Assembly: GCA_033439295.1 (NCBI GenBank)
Contig: JAVTLE010000007.1
Span: forward strand, 930,001-994,000
Origin: Deuterostichococcus epilithicus
Taxonomy: Eukaryota > Chlorophyta > Trebouxiophyceae > Prasiolales > Stichococcaceae
Direction: 5' to 3'
DNA: 64,000 bases
This document shows positions 51,760 through 63,900 of this stretch, one piece after another (positions within the stretch are counted from its first letter, which is position 1; each line of letters begins with the position of its first letter). The notes beneath the pieces were generated by a model. It was not told the DNA's origin. It searched no databases and worked only from the letters and a program-made list of their open reading frames with translations. Position numbers and translations under genes: made by a program.

Positions 51760-52752
51760 ATGGCAAGCAACAGCGGAGCAACCCCCGTGGGCAGCAGCAA
51801 GCCCGGTGGCAACCCGGACGCGCCGAGCAAGGACCAGCTGATCGAGTGGGCCAAGGTCAGGACCCCACCAGCCTTGCTGCGGAGGGCCTCGGCCTGCCCG
51901 AGCCCCTCACATGACGATTGCACTCTCGCTGTCCCTGCGCCTCTGCCTGCTGCCCTGTCGTGCCAGCTGCGGGCGCCTGACCGAGCAAATCGCGTTCATC
52001 CGCTTTCAATTTCTGCTGGCTGGCTTGCCCTTTCTGGAGAATTATCACGTTACGCACTGAGATCAACACCGATCTTGCAGCCCCTATGGGGCCAGCCGCT
52101 CTCACTCTGGCCTGTCATGTCTGCTCGTGCAGAAAGCAGCTGTGGCTGCCGCTGCTGTGGCCGTGGTCGTGCTGGGCGTCAAGCAGATCAAGAGGGTGTG
52201 TCAAGCCCCCAACTCCTGCTTCTGCAACAGCCAGTCTCTTGATGCCATGCATGCACACTTGCATACACTCCTCGGCAGCCGCTCATGTGTCTGTCGTCCT
52301 GCTGTTGAGACGTAGCCTTTCGACCGCCGCTTCCCTTGCTGGGTTTGTCAATGTGCGGCGCACTGAGCGTGAAATCTGCATCTCCAGGTGAAGGAGGAGA
52401 ACGAGCCGGAGCCACAGGGCGCCGCAAACAAGGTGCCGCAGATCCCTTATATGCCTGCGCGGAATGCAGCTGACGAACTGCAGCCGAAGCATTGCTCCGC
52501 CTGCTGACGCAACTTGGTACAAATGCTTCTGAAAGCTCATAACACAGTTGCACTCTGGACCCGCTACTTAAGGTTTCAGCCGCTACTGTGCAGGCCAAGA
52601 ACAAGGTGGGGCATCCTTACCAACTCAACCGACAGCAGTGTCAAAGCTGCAGGTCCATCTACGGCCTTCGCGCCCCACAACTGCATTGTCATAAACCTTG
52701 TCCTGAGTCGCAACTGTGTGCACTGCAGGTCAAGGACATCTTCGGCAAGTGA
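51760..52752 (+). CDS. 79-residue single-pass membrane protein with a 12-nt microexon
   Basis: Five exons, all phase 0: 51760-51855, 52133-52195, 52388-52432, 52594-52605, 52729-52752. Exon 1 is polar (MASNSGATPVGSSKPGG, then KDQLIEWAK); exon 2 is one membrane helix (KAAVAAAAVAVVVLGVKQIK); exon 3 is acidic (VKEENEPEPQGAANK). Exon 4 encodes only AKNK, between CTGTGCAG and GTGGGG; exon 5 encodes VKDIFGK and the stop. Family unknown. The helix near the N-terminus with a basic flank would suit an ER or organelle outer-membrane anchor. Exon 4 could be skipped without a frame change, so two isoforms are possible. TGTAA at 52856, 104 nt past the stop, supports the gene end. Confidence 0.72.
52594..52605 (+). 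other. 12-nt microexon
   Basis: GCCAAGAACAAG, flanked by TGTGCAG and GTGGGG, phase 0 on both sides, in the small membrane-protein gene. Confidence 0.7.
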
Positions 52753-53415
52753 AGCTGTTGAGGCTTGTCTATAAACATACAGGCGCCATGGCCGAGGGCA
52801 CCACGTATCAAATTCAGCACTTGACTGTTTCCTTTGCACGCCAATGGGCCCGAGCTGTAAACCATGCTGAATGAGACAACTCGCGCCCCCTTTCCGCCTG
52901 ATGCTGCAGCAAACGATGCACACACACTGCTCGCGTTGTTCACAGCAACTGTGCCTACACTGCGCGAGAGACACCTACCGATCCGCAAGTACAAGAATGG
53001 CATGACGAAGTTACAAGTTTGAGGCCACAGACACGTCTCCAGCTCGGTGATAAACATTTGTGTGGTGGAGCCATCTCCTTCTGCAGGAGCGACGAGGTAT
53101 GCCAAGTCAAACTAAAACGAGTCGGAGTCGCCTAATGAGAAGCAAGTCAAAAGGTCTGAAGCACACGCGGCGGGCCTGCAAAGGAAGGCCTGTAGCTGCA
53201 CATGCTGGTTCTCAAAGCAGCCCCAGCCTGAACCTGCCTACGAACCCTCGTACGCCTTGCCATCTCCTGCTGCTTACGCCTTGCCAACTCCAGTCGCGAG
53301 TGCGGCGCTCTCTCAGTCAGCACAGCCAGGCCCCGAAGTTGGCGCCCCATGATCCATTTCCATAGGTAAATATACACGAGCCAGCGGTGCGCTGGCCCCA
53401 ATGCCTGAGGCGGCC
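52753..53415. other. Convergent 3' interval, small TM gene / MinE
   Basis: 660 bp with the 3' UTRs. TGTAA at 52856-52860 serves the plus-strand gene. No other gene is seen. Confidence 0.45.
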
Positions 53416-54950
53416 CTAGGTCCCGAATGGGAAGCGCGAGGACGGGTCCGCGTCAGGGTCCTCCTCGTCCCACTCCACCTCTGCCAGGCCCTGCAGCATT
53501 GCGAGGTCATCGCTCAGCTCTCTACAATAGAGGGCGCACGGCCTGGCAGCCGCAGAAGTGCACAGCTGGAGAGGGGGGGGCTGTGGTGCAGAAGCAAGAG
53601 TATAGGCGTACATGGTTCGCAACAGCAGTTGCCAGTTGAAGGCGGTCTTGAGGGACACGCTGCCAGCACAGCGCCTCTGTTCTTCATTGGGCCGGAACTG
53701 CAACGCGGGAGAGGGGGGGGCCCCGGCAGCCATGGCATGCCTCCAAGTTCTCCTCGTCCAGGCCGACACACAGGGCGGGCTCGACGCGCTCTGACGAGCA
53801 TGTTGACAACGGCAACATGGCTCATAATCGAAACCTCAAGCGCCCGGCGGAAGGGACCGAGAGAGGCAGCCGGGGCGCGCCTCCATGTTTTCCTCCAGGC
53901 CGACGCGGGCGGTGGGCTTGACGCGCTTGACGGGCAGGTTGACAGAGTAGATGGTGCCCAGGTCGTCGTCCGTGGTGATGCTGACCTCCACCAGCTCCTC
54001 GCCCTCCACCTCCACGTAGTTGGACACCGCCGCCACGATGCTGGACCTGCGCGGGGTTTATGATTGTGAAATTGGGAGTCGGTGAGCCGGCCAGAAGAGG
54101 ACGGCCGTGCAGCGCTGGGATGCGGTGCAGCACTGGGCTCCCATGCAGCCCGGCCTTCTCTGCACAGTGTGCTGTCTGGCCTGAGTGGCTGCGCGACCCA
54201 GCGACAATGCAGAACCGCAGTCAATGTGCACGTCGTTCGCATGGGTGCTGAGTGGCAGCACTTGCCATCAGGCGGATCGTAACAGTTCAAATGAAACCTA
54301 GAGGCCGTGAACCAAGCGCACTTCATGTCGGTGAGCGAGGAAGGGTTCATTGCGCAGCGGTCCGCGACGAGGATCATGCGCAGCCGATTGCGCCCCTGCT
54401 CCTTGGGCGTCAGGTTTCGCTGTTGCACCGGAAAGAAGATGCGGTACGCTGCGGCACACTTGGTCAGGAACTCTGACACGGGGTTGGCCACCCGCTGCTG
54501 CTGCTCTCCCGATGGCGTCCTGGTCACCTTACGCCGCGCCGCCGCGACAATGTCCTGAACTTCGTCGTTACCGCCTGGTGACGACCGCATCCTGCTGTCG
54601 GTCGGCCGCCCCATGGCCTCCTGCGTCGAGCCGGCGGCGCAGCGCGTGGCTCCGCGAGATGCGGGCCTGCTGCGGGCGCCGGGTAGCTTTCGCCTGACAG
54701 GCAGCCGGCAGCCGTGTGCTTGGCGGACCTGCAAGGCGTTGAAAAGACTTTGGACCGTGGCTGTCGGCAAGGACGGCGCCACAACATGACTACAATCAGT
54801 TGTGGTTGCAAGAGAGGGCGCACAAGTGATGCAAGGGTTCCTGCCTCACACCGCATCGAGCTGTCAGATCCAACGCCGGCTGCACCGTTCGAGGAATGCA
54901 GGAACGCGCACCTGTTGGCACGAGGCGGAGGCCAGGCAGCCTCGAGGCAT
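53416..54950 (-). CDS. minE: Plastid MinE, cell-division topological specificity factor
   Basis: Sets the plastid division site with MinD. Four exons: 54912-54950, 54322-54728, 53881-54046, 53416-53517; 237 residues. The leader (MPRGCLASASCQQVRQ, then Arg-rich, GATRCAAGSTQEAMG) is a transit peptide. The mature part: RVANPVSEFLTKCAAAYRIF, KEQGRNRLRMILVADRCAM (anti-MinCD/MinD-binding region), SSLTDMKSSIVAAVSNYVEV, TDDDLGTIYSVNLPVKRVKP, then an acidic tail (EVEWDEEDPDAD) ending SRFPFGT. Nucleus-encoded, intron-bearing MinE is what plants and green algae have. The first exon is inferred from a clean donor and matching phase. Intron 3 keeps frame only with a GC donor (ATGGAG|GCGCGC). Confidence 0.92.
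53721..53807 (-). repeat. Echo of MinE exon 3 3' edge
   Basis: Matches 53861-53944 at an offset of about 140 bp: GGCAGCC, GCCTCCA-GTT, TCCTC, CCAGGCCGAC, GGGC-TGACGCGCT and TTGACA recur in order. Real donor GGAG|GCGCGC, copy donor GGAG|GCATGC: both GC type. Confidence 0.85.
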
Positions 54951-55733
54951 TGATGTCTGCATCTTTTGGTCAGTTCCAAATGGCCGAACTAGGTTGCTGC
55001 AGCGGCCGTGCAAGTAGCAGAGCCACCCGACTGTCGATCTATGCCACCGTCGGACACGCCTAGATATCAGCGCGCCTTTGCGAATCCTCGGACCTCGGAA
55101 AAACCCAGGCACATGCAGACGATCTTTGGTCGCAAAGGGAGGTTGCCGGCCAATGGCGCAGGCCGCAGCGATCAGCACTTTCAACGGCGGTTGCAACGAC
55201 AGCACTGTATCGCAGGCTCTTCAAGCTCTTCTTGCCACCCGTTGCTGGGTGCTGGACTGCTGGCGACAGCTCTGCGCCATGCCCTGATGTAGAAATAAGC
55301 ACAAAGCATGCTGATCGCCAAGTACTAGTCATAGCTTCCAAGCCAGCTCAGACATTCAATTCACTCCTCGCGCCTTACCAGCACAACTTCGGATTGCAAA
55401 TTACATCCGATCGGTGGCTTCGTCTACTCTGCTCTGGAAAGCGCTGGCCCGAAGAGCTGCCAGTCTCCCGTTATTTAGACTCGAGCACCCGAGACAATTT
55501 CTGACACGAGTTGACAGGGCGCCATGACTCTGCGCGGGCATGCACCGCATGCAGGTCCGCTAGCCTCTTGCGCATTACAGAGGGCGATAGCCAACGCCTT
55601 CAAGTCCAGGTGTGGGAGCACACTTGTCCCGCGCTCTTGCCGCCAAGCGACACGCATGGCCCTGTCACCAGGTCACACATGGCCCCGATGGACCTCAGGA
55701 TGAATTTATTTTGACAGGTCGCCGGCGCGGCGG
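54951..55733. promoter_or_regulatory. Divergent interval, MinE / calycin-like gene
   Basis: 780 bp. An acceptor-like TTTTGACAG sits just before the calycin start, so a 5' non-coding exon may lie here. No other gene is seen. Confidence 0.4.
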
Positions 55734-57378
55734 ATGCAGCAGCAGCTGCAGTCCGCATCGTACGGCGTAGACAGCCTGCAGAGTGCTGTGCTGGCGCCGC
55801 GGCAACCACTGGCGGCATCTAATGCGGCCATCCGGAGAGGCGTCTCAGCGTCAGCCCAGAACGATCTGACGGGCACCTGGAAAATGGACAAGGTGGGGCA
55901 TCAGATGCCGCTCTCGATCCGATACCGATGCGAGTGATATTTAGTGCATGACGAGCTTGAACTAGAATGTGTGCGGGGAACCTTGTGGATCTCGCATCGA
56001 TGCAGCACCGATGCCAGCAAGTAGACAGGCTGGACCGAGCCCCACGTCGCGGGGCTCCTTGCATTTACTCCAAAGCAATGTCCGCACCTGGGTTTTGCTG
56101 CCGGCAGGCAGCGAGCGACTCCATGGACGCCGCGTGTGACGCGGTGCAGCTGTCGTGGGTGCTGCGAAAGGGGCTCAAGGTGCTGTCCAAGCTGGAAGTG
56201 GAGGACACTCCGGACGGACACTTCGTCACGCGCATCAAAGCTGGCGGCATCATGGACGTCGTTGAGCGGTGCGGACGTTCTGCGCTACCAGAGGGGCTAG
56301 TCTGGCATGTGCATGACATCTGAAGACATTCCTGTACATCAAGGCCGGTGGCATGGTGGACATAGTCGGACGGCGCATCGCATGTTTCGCAGCAAGATGA
56401 TTGATGTCGGCGGGAGCGATTGCGCAGATGGACCCGCTTCCCTATTGCGATGCGTCCGATCCTGGAAGCATGGCGCTGGCGTGCGTGCCAACGATTTGAT
56501 GTTCCGTGAGAGTGCCGCCGTCAAGCAGTGGAGACCTCCAGCAGTCGTGGCTCTCACAGCAGTCTGCGCGCTTGGCACGAATGGCGAGTGTTTCATTGGC
56601 GCTGGCCACGCCTGGCACATCAAGCGGTGCTGCATCGCCGTTGGTTTGCTCAGCAGTCGCTAACTCTGTGCTGCCAGGTACCCCTGGACCGGAGAGGTGG
56701 TGCTGCACAACAGGCGTGATAAGCGGCGCGGGCAACACCGCGGATCCGTCTCGCGCACCGAGGCCGGCCCCTGCATCCAGTGCGTCTTCATGCAAACCCG
56801 CTGCGCATCCAGACCGCATCCAGGCAACCAGCCGCCCAGCGGCTGCTCTGTGCCCTGCCGCTGCTGGTGTTGTCTGGCTTTAGACACCACCGATGGCCCC
56901 CGGTTGGCAGACCATGATCTGCCCAAGCCAGCCTCTGCAAACGCGAAGATCAACCATCGACGACCTCGGCGCTGCAAGGGCGGACGAGAGTTGCATGTGC
57001 GACCCTGACGCCGGGCGCCGTGCCCTCCTTTGTGCAGTGTGGAGTGGGACAACCCGCACGGCGGCGTGTGCGACGACATTTTCCAGCTGAGCGAGGACGG
57101 TTTGGAGCTCGTACAAGTCACGAATATGATCATCAGGGACACGCAGCAGCACGTCGACTACAAGTGCATTCTTCTCCTGCTCCTTGCTGCTGTTGTGCCC
57201 GATAATTCCTGCTGGTTTGGCTGGAACCTTTGCAATTGCCGCTGCTATGCTGTTTGTTGTTCATTGATCCAACGTGTGGTCCTCATACATCGTCTGGTTG
57301 TGGTTCAACGTCGATGCAGTTCTCGTGTTGAGACTTTGATGCTTGTTCACCTGCAGAACGGTGTACAGGCGAGCCTGA
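55734..57378 (+). CDS. Small calycin (lipocalin/FABP-like) candidate protein
   Basis: Five exons: 55734-55892, 56108-56268, 56678-56779, 57038-57163, 57357-57378; 189 residues, intact. Residues 1-42 look like an organelle leader (PLAASNAAIRRGVSASAQ). Then NDLTGTWKMDKAASDSMDA, the G-x-W start seen in lipocalin-like barrels; LSWVLRKGLKVLSKLEVED; a run of short alternating strands (HFVTRIKAGGIMDVVERY, WTGEVVLHNRRDKRRG, EDGLELVQVTNMIIRD) and the closing VDYKTVYRRA. This beta-rich order with paired Arg suits a hydrophobic-ligand carrier, but I cannot name a family with confidence. Intron 2 carries an echo of the exon 2 edge. The gene ends about 620 bp from the convergent lipin gene. Confidence 0.72.
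56322..56380 (+). repeat. Echo of calycin-like exon 2 3' edge
   Basis: Resembles 56216-56276 about 106 bp downstream of it: GACA-TTC, ATCAA-GC-GG-GGCAT, TGGACGT or TGGACAT and the final CGG step recur in order. Its reading gives FLYIKAGGMVDIVG against FVTRIKAGGIMDVVE. Confidence 0.8.
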
Positions 57379-57999
57379 AGGCCTGCTGACGACACAGTGG
57401 TAGACCGCGCATTGCATGGAAAATACTGCCGTCGTCTTGCTGAGTGAGTGCTACTGATTCTACATTACATGTATTTTGACAAGCAGCATGCATTTGCAGA
57501 AACAGAATGTCGATGTATAGGTGAAGCAGTTCTAGGAATTATGTTGGGAGGCCGGCATGCTGCCAGATGACCATAATGCTGAGAGTTCAGTCTTGCACAT
57601 TCATTGCCTGTGCATCGTACACGCAACTGGAACCAGTTGAGCCTCAAAGATACATCCTGCCTAATGGAGACTTGCGTTGTTGAAGACCGCTACCACCAGA
57701 TCGATGAAGCAAACACAACGATACTGGAAACTGCCTGATGAACGGCACGGCATCCAGAATTCGCTGCCGCGCGGCGAGCACACAGAAAAATCAACATGAT
57801 GAACTTGCTGTTCAAGCACGTGCTGCCAGGCTCCGGCAACAATTCTCCTTGGCCCTCCCTATTCAGTGGGGCCAAGGAAGGATTGCCTGCCAGTCGCCCA
57901 GCTCTGCTTTCAGTCCCTGTTCGGCAGGACGAGTGAGAATATTTTTATCGGTTGCAAAACTCAGCTCCGCTCCGATATTGGTGTGGTGCCGAACCCTTC
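57379..57999. other. Convergent 3' interval, calycin-like / lipin
   Basis: AT-rich 3' UTR-like sequence. TTACA (minus TGTAA) at about 57466 is rather far from the lipin stop. Nothing else seen. Confidence 0.35.
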
Positions 58000-60900
58000 T
58001 CACTTTCCCCTGGGCTCCTCCTCCGGGTCGTCCAGGATCAGCGGCGGCGCAACGTTCCAGTAGTTGAGGTCGCGAAATTCATCCCGGTCATCGGTGTAGT
58101 CTTCAGCCGCAGCTGCGGCGTCTGCGGCCGGCGGCAGCCGAAGCGGCGGGAACATCGCGTGCACCAGCTCGTTGACGGACGTCAGGGACCGCCAGGTGGA
58201 CGTCACGACTGTGGAGGACGCCTTGCGCAGCTCGCCTGAGCGTACACCGGGGGACGACAGCCGTCGGAACACTTCCTCAAAAGGCAAGTAAGCGTCATGC
58301 AGGCATCAAAGTCTGGGAGATGGCTTGTGCAGCACCGAAAGTGCGGGTCTGACGAACTGAAAGTGCGAACCAGAAGAAAAGATATATCAAATTTATCAAA
58401 ACGGCACGGGGCCACGAAGCGGCTTCGAGGACTGTGGCTCGGAGGCCAGCTGCTCATGTATTTTGTGCAAGGCGGTCAAGCGCGCACTGCGGTTGTTGAT
58501 GATGAATATCTTGGAGGCGGGCACGCCAACGGCCAGGTAGCTGATCTCGTCGGTGTCGCGGTTGCCAAAGCCCGCAAAAAATGGGTTGTAGTCCGCCGGG
58601 AACAGCGCCCTGATATCCTCCAGGCACCTGCATTTTTACAAAACTCCGCTGATTGCTCAGCAGGAGCAATGAGGCTAGAACCGCACTCTGCTGCGGATTC
58701 CGTCCGAGTCAGCTGGGGGCTACTGTGCGCTGCCAGCGGTCCGCGCTGCAAGCTGCACCGCCTGCTGCCACGCGACCCGTCGCCCGCTGCTGGAGCAGCG
58801 CGGACGGGGCATGGGCTGCACGGACGAGAATGCGCAAAGCATGCTTTGTCGGTCAGGATCTCGATGCAAACATGCGCTGCAGCGTACAGCATGGCGCGTG
58901 AAGGCTCGGGCAGACGCTTGCCTGATCTTGAACTCGTGTGGGCGGCGCAGAACCAGCTCTCGGTACAGGGATGGCAGCAGACCGTCCGGGGAGATGATGA
59001 CGGGGCCTGCGGCGGCAAGCTGGGGATTCGGGCGCGAAGTGGCAGTGCAGATGTGCGCCTTGTGCAAGCCAGGATTGCACGCGGCCAGAATGCCTGACAT
59101 TCATGACCAAGTTTGCTGGCGGTGCTCGATGCAGGTGCCCTGAAGCCTGCTCTGCAGTATGTATGGAAAGCATCCCCTGCAGCATGTGCCGTGCCTGCAC
59201 GCCTGAAATTTCTCGTCAAGTTTGAGGGCAGGAAGCACCTGACGGCAGCCGATGACCGTTTTGATTTAAACGCTGCAGATAGTCTCGAGTCGTGCTCGCC
59301 TGCGCGATCGCGCGGCTGCTGAGGAACATCATCCGGTACCCGTTTTGCTGCACGTCCGCGCAGCACACGAAAGATGTCAGACGGAAGCCTTTCAGCCTGC
59401 AACCTCCACAGCAAGGCGTGTGCAGCGCGAGTTCATGATGGCTTCTTGCTGAGCTCCCATAACCGAGATGCGGCGTGCCCGTGCGTTGGATGCAATTTGC
59501 GCCAGTCTATTGCGAGCGCACCTGGATGTTGTGAAACAGGTGGGTGATGCCGGAGTGTGCCCAGTCGTAAGACATCATCGGCAGCAGGTGTCCCAGCAGG
59601 TCCGACTTGGTGATGGTCCTGCAGAGGCAGCACGCCAGTGTCGGGCGGTGTATGTCACCCTGACACGCAGGCCGCCCTACAGGCGAGAGAGGCTGCTTTT
59701 CGGCAGCAGGGGGTCAGATCCAAAGGGTCAGTAGCAAATTGTACACGAGGTCTGCTGCGCGGACGCGCAGCTTGAGCGACCTGCCGGGGTGAGGCAGCAC
59801 AGAACCCTCCTCCTGTATCGGGAGCGCTTGTTGCAAGACTCGTGGCCCCGCTAGTGGGTTTGAAACTTGTGTCCTTCCGCTGGAGACTGGCGTCCTTCCG
59901 CACCCGTCGACGTCGCTGATAACGAGGCGCGCATTCCACGGCAGCAGGTGCACAAAGGCGCGCTCCCGCTCCCGTCCAAAGGCGAACTCGATGGTGTTTT
60001 GCCCGTCCTGCAGCGGCAGCGTCGCCAGCTGCTCCAGCGTCGGCACGAACGTGCGGCGGTGCCGCCGCAGCCGCCTGCGTCGTGGCAGGGGGACCTTTCC
60101 GCTGGGCGCAGTGTTGAGACTGATAGAGTGCGCTTGGCCCTGAAGGCCGGTGCGCTGGGATCGGCTTCGCGGCTACAGCCGGCAGCCTGGCGGATGGCAC
60201 ATGTCGCGACGCTGCTCCTGCCTGCCGCTCACGGGGCAGCCGGTCACTGCCTAAGGGTCCATAGCGTCAGCATCCCGGCCTGAGAAGCCCTGAACCCACC
60301 TCGGGGGCTTCAGCTTGGACCTGCCGAAGGAGGACGTGGATCGCCGCAGGGATTGCTCATCGCCGCGCGGAGAGGCGCCGTTCTGTGACCCCGCCCGCGG
60401 GCTGCCACCGCCCGCCTGGCCGCCGCCGGGCTGCTCCTCGCCGGGCTGCTCATCGCCCGCCGCGCCGCCGTCCTGCAAACGCCCGCACGCTCTGGAGTGT
60501 TGGTCGTCGCTGAGTGTCGTGCCCGGCTGACCTGCTGCATCGCCTGCAACTGGCTGCTGGCAGTGAAGGGCGGCAATGCGGCCCGCGTAGTTGCGGCTGG
60601 GCATGGGGGCACCTAGGGCGAAAGAAGGCCAGCTGCAGATGCATATAACGAAGTGTCTATGAAAAGCGGCGCACCAGCTTGCGGGATGCGGAGGAGGACG
60701 TGCGCCACGGCCAGAAGCGCCAGCTGCTGCGCCGCAGCGCCGCCTGTGCCGCACACAAGGCCGGCGGCTCGGGCAGCAGGGCTACGAGGATCATGTGCGC
60801 AGGTTTCACACTCGCCGACGGCGATGCTGATGAGAGGGGGGAGTGAGCGTGAGCGGCCAATGCTGAGGTGGACATGTGGCCAATTGAGCTCTAGCAAATC

Positions 60901-63900
60901 CATGTAACAATAGCCGTGAAAACAGCTCCTTTGTTGTGGCCCAGCAGGTGCACCACTGTGCGGCTACGGTAGCTCTGAATTCCTTTGGCACAAGCGGCAA
61001 GTGGGAGAGGAATGCCTTTCCAAGGGGTTTGCAGGTGCGGACCTCCTTGGCGGAGTCGCTGCGGGCGGGTGCCCGGTCGCCAGGCTCGGGAATGCGCAGG
61101 CCGCCCGCCAGCGCGCCGTCCCAGCCGCTACCGAACGCCAGCAGGCCCAGCACCTGACCACGGCCGACAGAAACAGATCTGTGGAAGGCGCAGTTCTGAA
61201 CTCTCAACCCATCATCAGGGGAGCAGGCGGGGAGCATCCAGATGAGTCGTCGTGCATGTGCTATCATGACGGAGGGGGCGTTGCGCCTGCAACATGAGGT
61301 CAAGGCGCACCGCAGGGGCGGCACTGCTCCAGGGGTGCAGCCGGCCGCCAATGCACACCCACAGGTGCGGCGACGCTGCTATGGCCACCGCATTGGCCGC
61401 AAAGACAGTCTGCAGTGCAGGGACGGTCCGCATGTGTGTTCAGTTACAGAAGGCTCGAAGATGGGGGTACCTTGCATGCTTGTCGATTGAGCCTTTGCAT
61501 AGCACATGTTGAGGCGTGCAACAGCTGCAGGGAGATCTGAAGGACCTGTGGCAGTGCAATTGTAGGAGTCAGCAGGGCCGGCACCTCATCGACTCGTGAA
61601 GCCTGAAATGCCTCCCAAGCCTCATGCGGCCTGCACACCGCAAGCAGACAATCAGCGGAACAGGCAACCTTGAATGGTCTGATTGATCTGCAAACATCGA
61701 AGTGCCTGTGGGTATGTTGCTCGGGCATGCCACACACACTCACACACACACCCACACACACCCAACGGCTCAATCCACCAGCTTTCACATGCATTTGAGA
61801 CTCACCCCATGTCCGGCCGCAGGGTGGGGCCGCACATCGACATCTCCAGGCTGCCGAGCACCGGCGGCGGCTTGGAAGCACCGCGCCGCGCGGGGGTGGA
61901 GGACACGGACGCCGCAGCGGTGTTGGACGTCTGCCGCCCGGCTGCCTGCTCGTCACGGGGGACGCCAAGCGCGTCAGGCCCCTGTGGACTTCGATGAGAG
62001 CTGCTGCAGGCTGCCCGCCATGACTTCCCGTTTGAGAATCTGCCACTCGGTCTCAGGCGGCAGGGATGTAACAGTGGGCGGCCAGTCAGCCGCACGAGCG
62101 CTTGCCCTAGGTTCCGCGTTCAATCTTTATTGCAGCACCCAGCGAGCCGAGACGCACCTCGAAGTCGCCCATGTAGCCCTCGGGAGGCGATTGCCGCAGC
62201 GCGGCGTCGGGCACCCGCAGGCGTGAGGGCGACGCCATGCCGGCCGCCGCCGGCTGCGTTGGGGTCCGCTGTGCCTGTGATACGATACCGACCGTAATAT
62301 TGCCGCAGCTTGGGCTCTGGCATGATGCTTCCCTGCTCCGTTCGTCGTCAAGGCCAGCACATCATCACATGTGCTGGGTCAAGGTCGACATTGGAAGCTT
62401 TGTGAACAACAGCAAGGCGCTCTGAACTGTGCTAGACGCTTGCGTGTGCCTGCTTTCGCTGGCTTTGGCAGTGTAGAGCTCAGTCAGCAGGTGCCGATCC
62501 GCAAAATCGACCTGCAAACAGCAGACCTGGGAGAAGGGGGACTCCTGGCCGTCGTAGAAGCTCTGGGACGACTGCGCCGAGCCGGGCTGCCCGGCCAGGG
62601 GTTCACCGCTGCTGTCCCCGTGGCCGGCAGTGGGCGTCCGCAAGCCCTGCCTCAGAGGCAACGGCGGCGCGCTGCTGTCCGTGCCGTTGGCTGCTGCATC
62701 ACCGGATGCTGGACCACCCGCCTGCTCATCAGAGGCTGGCTCGCTCGTCCGACCATCAGAGACCGTGCTGGCCTCCTTTGTGGGTTCGTTGCTCGGCTCC
62801 AATGGTGTTTGGAAAATGACCGATGCCTGCCGCTGGCCATGGATTATTAACTCTGAAGCTGGCTCTGCGGCCGGCTCTGCAGGCTTCCTGCCGGCCAGGT
62901 CTGCAGCCAGCGCTGCGGCCGGCTCTGCAGTTGCGTCTGCCAGCTGATCATGTGTCGGTGAAGAAGCTGATGCTGCAAGCCTGTCTGCGGCCGGCTCTGA
63001 ACCCGGCTCTGCTGCCAGGCTGTTGCTGCTGCCAGAATGTTCCAGGACTGCGTCTGCTTCACGGTCGACCTCTGCGCACGGCAGCGCCCGCGCCTGCACG
63101 AAGGGGCCGACGCATGTGAGGTCGTGGACATCTGGAAGATGGCCACCTGTGCACAGCCCGAAGTCCGCTGTGGTAACATTTGTTTGGGCGGCCCGCAGCC
63201 AGCTGCAAGCACGTGTTGCACATGCTTGCTTGCTGGCACGGCTGTCAGATGGTCCTATGAAGACGACTTTCGTACATGTCCAGCTGGGCGCACCGCATCG
63301 GAGGACTCGGCCTCGCTGCCAGAGACCGCACGGCTGGCCTCGCGGACTGCCGCCGGCGCGGCAACCCCGTCTTCCACGAGCGCCTCAATGCCCGCCAGCC
63401 GCATGCGGGGGGTCAGCTCGCCGGAGGCCGCATCGGAGGCCGCCTCGCCAGCGGCGCTGCCCGCGGCGGCCGGGATGGCGGTGGCCACGGGGTTGCAGGC
63501 TGCGCTCTCGCCTGCGCACCGCACAAGCTGGATAAGTGAAGAGATTGAAGCTGCTGCTCCACTTGACGCTTTTGGTGGCTACCACATGGCCAATGCTGCA
63601 GCGAGGCTTGCCTCAAAACTGTCCAGTAGCACCCACCAACAGGAGAGGTTGCGTCTGCCAGGCTGATAGTGGCGGGCGCGGCCTCTGCGGGCACGGGCGC
63701 CGTCAGTGGCGCCGGATTGGCCAGGCTCCAGGGGTGCAGCAGGTCGCCTTCCGCATTGGTGTTTGGGTGCGCAGCTGTGCCGGTCCCTGCTGCCTCTGCG
63801 CCTCCACCACTGCCGCTTCGCGCGCTGGCCGCTGCAACAGGCTCCCCTGCGGGGGCGGCGCCTTCGGCGTGCGCCTCTGCTGCGCGCGCTGCTGCAGCAG

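Noticed and set aside
53514-54782. 422-codon open minus-strand frame over MinE
   Set aside because: It covers MinE exon 2 in frame, then continues through introns; the exon model with transit exon fits MinE better.
61732-61766. CA repeat as a possible CRISPR or telomere trace
   Set aside because: Plain dinucleotide microsatellite without spacers.
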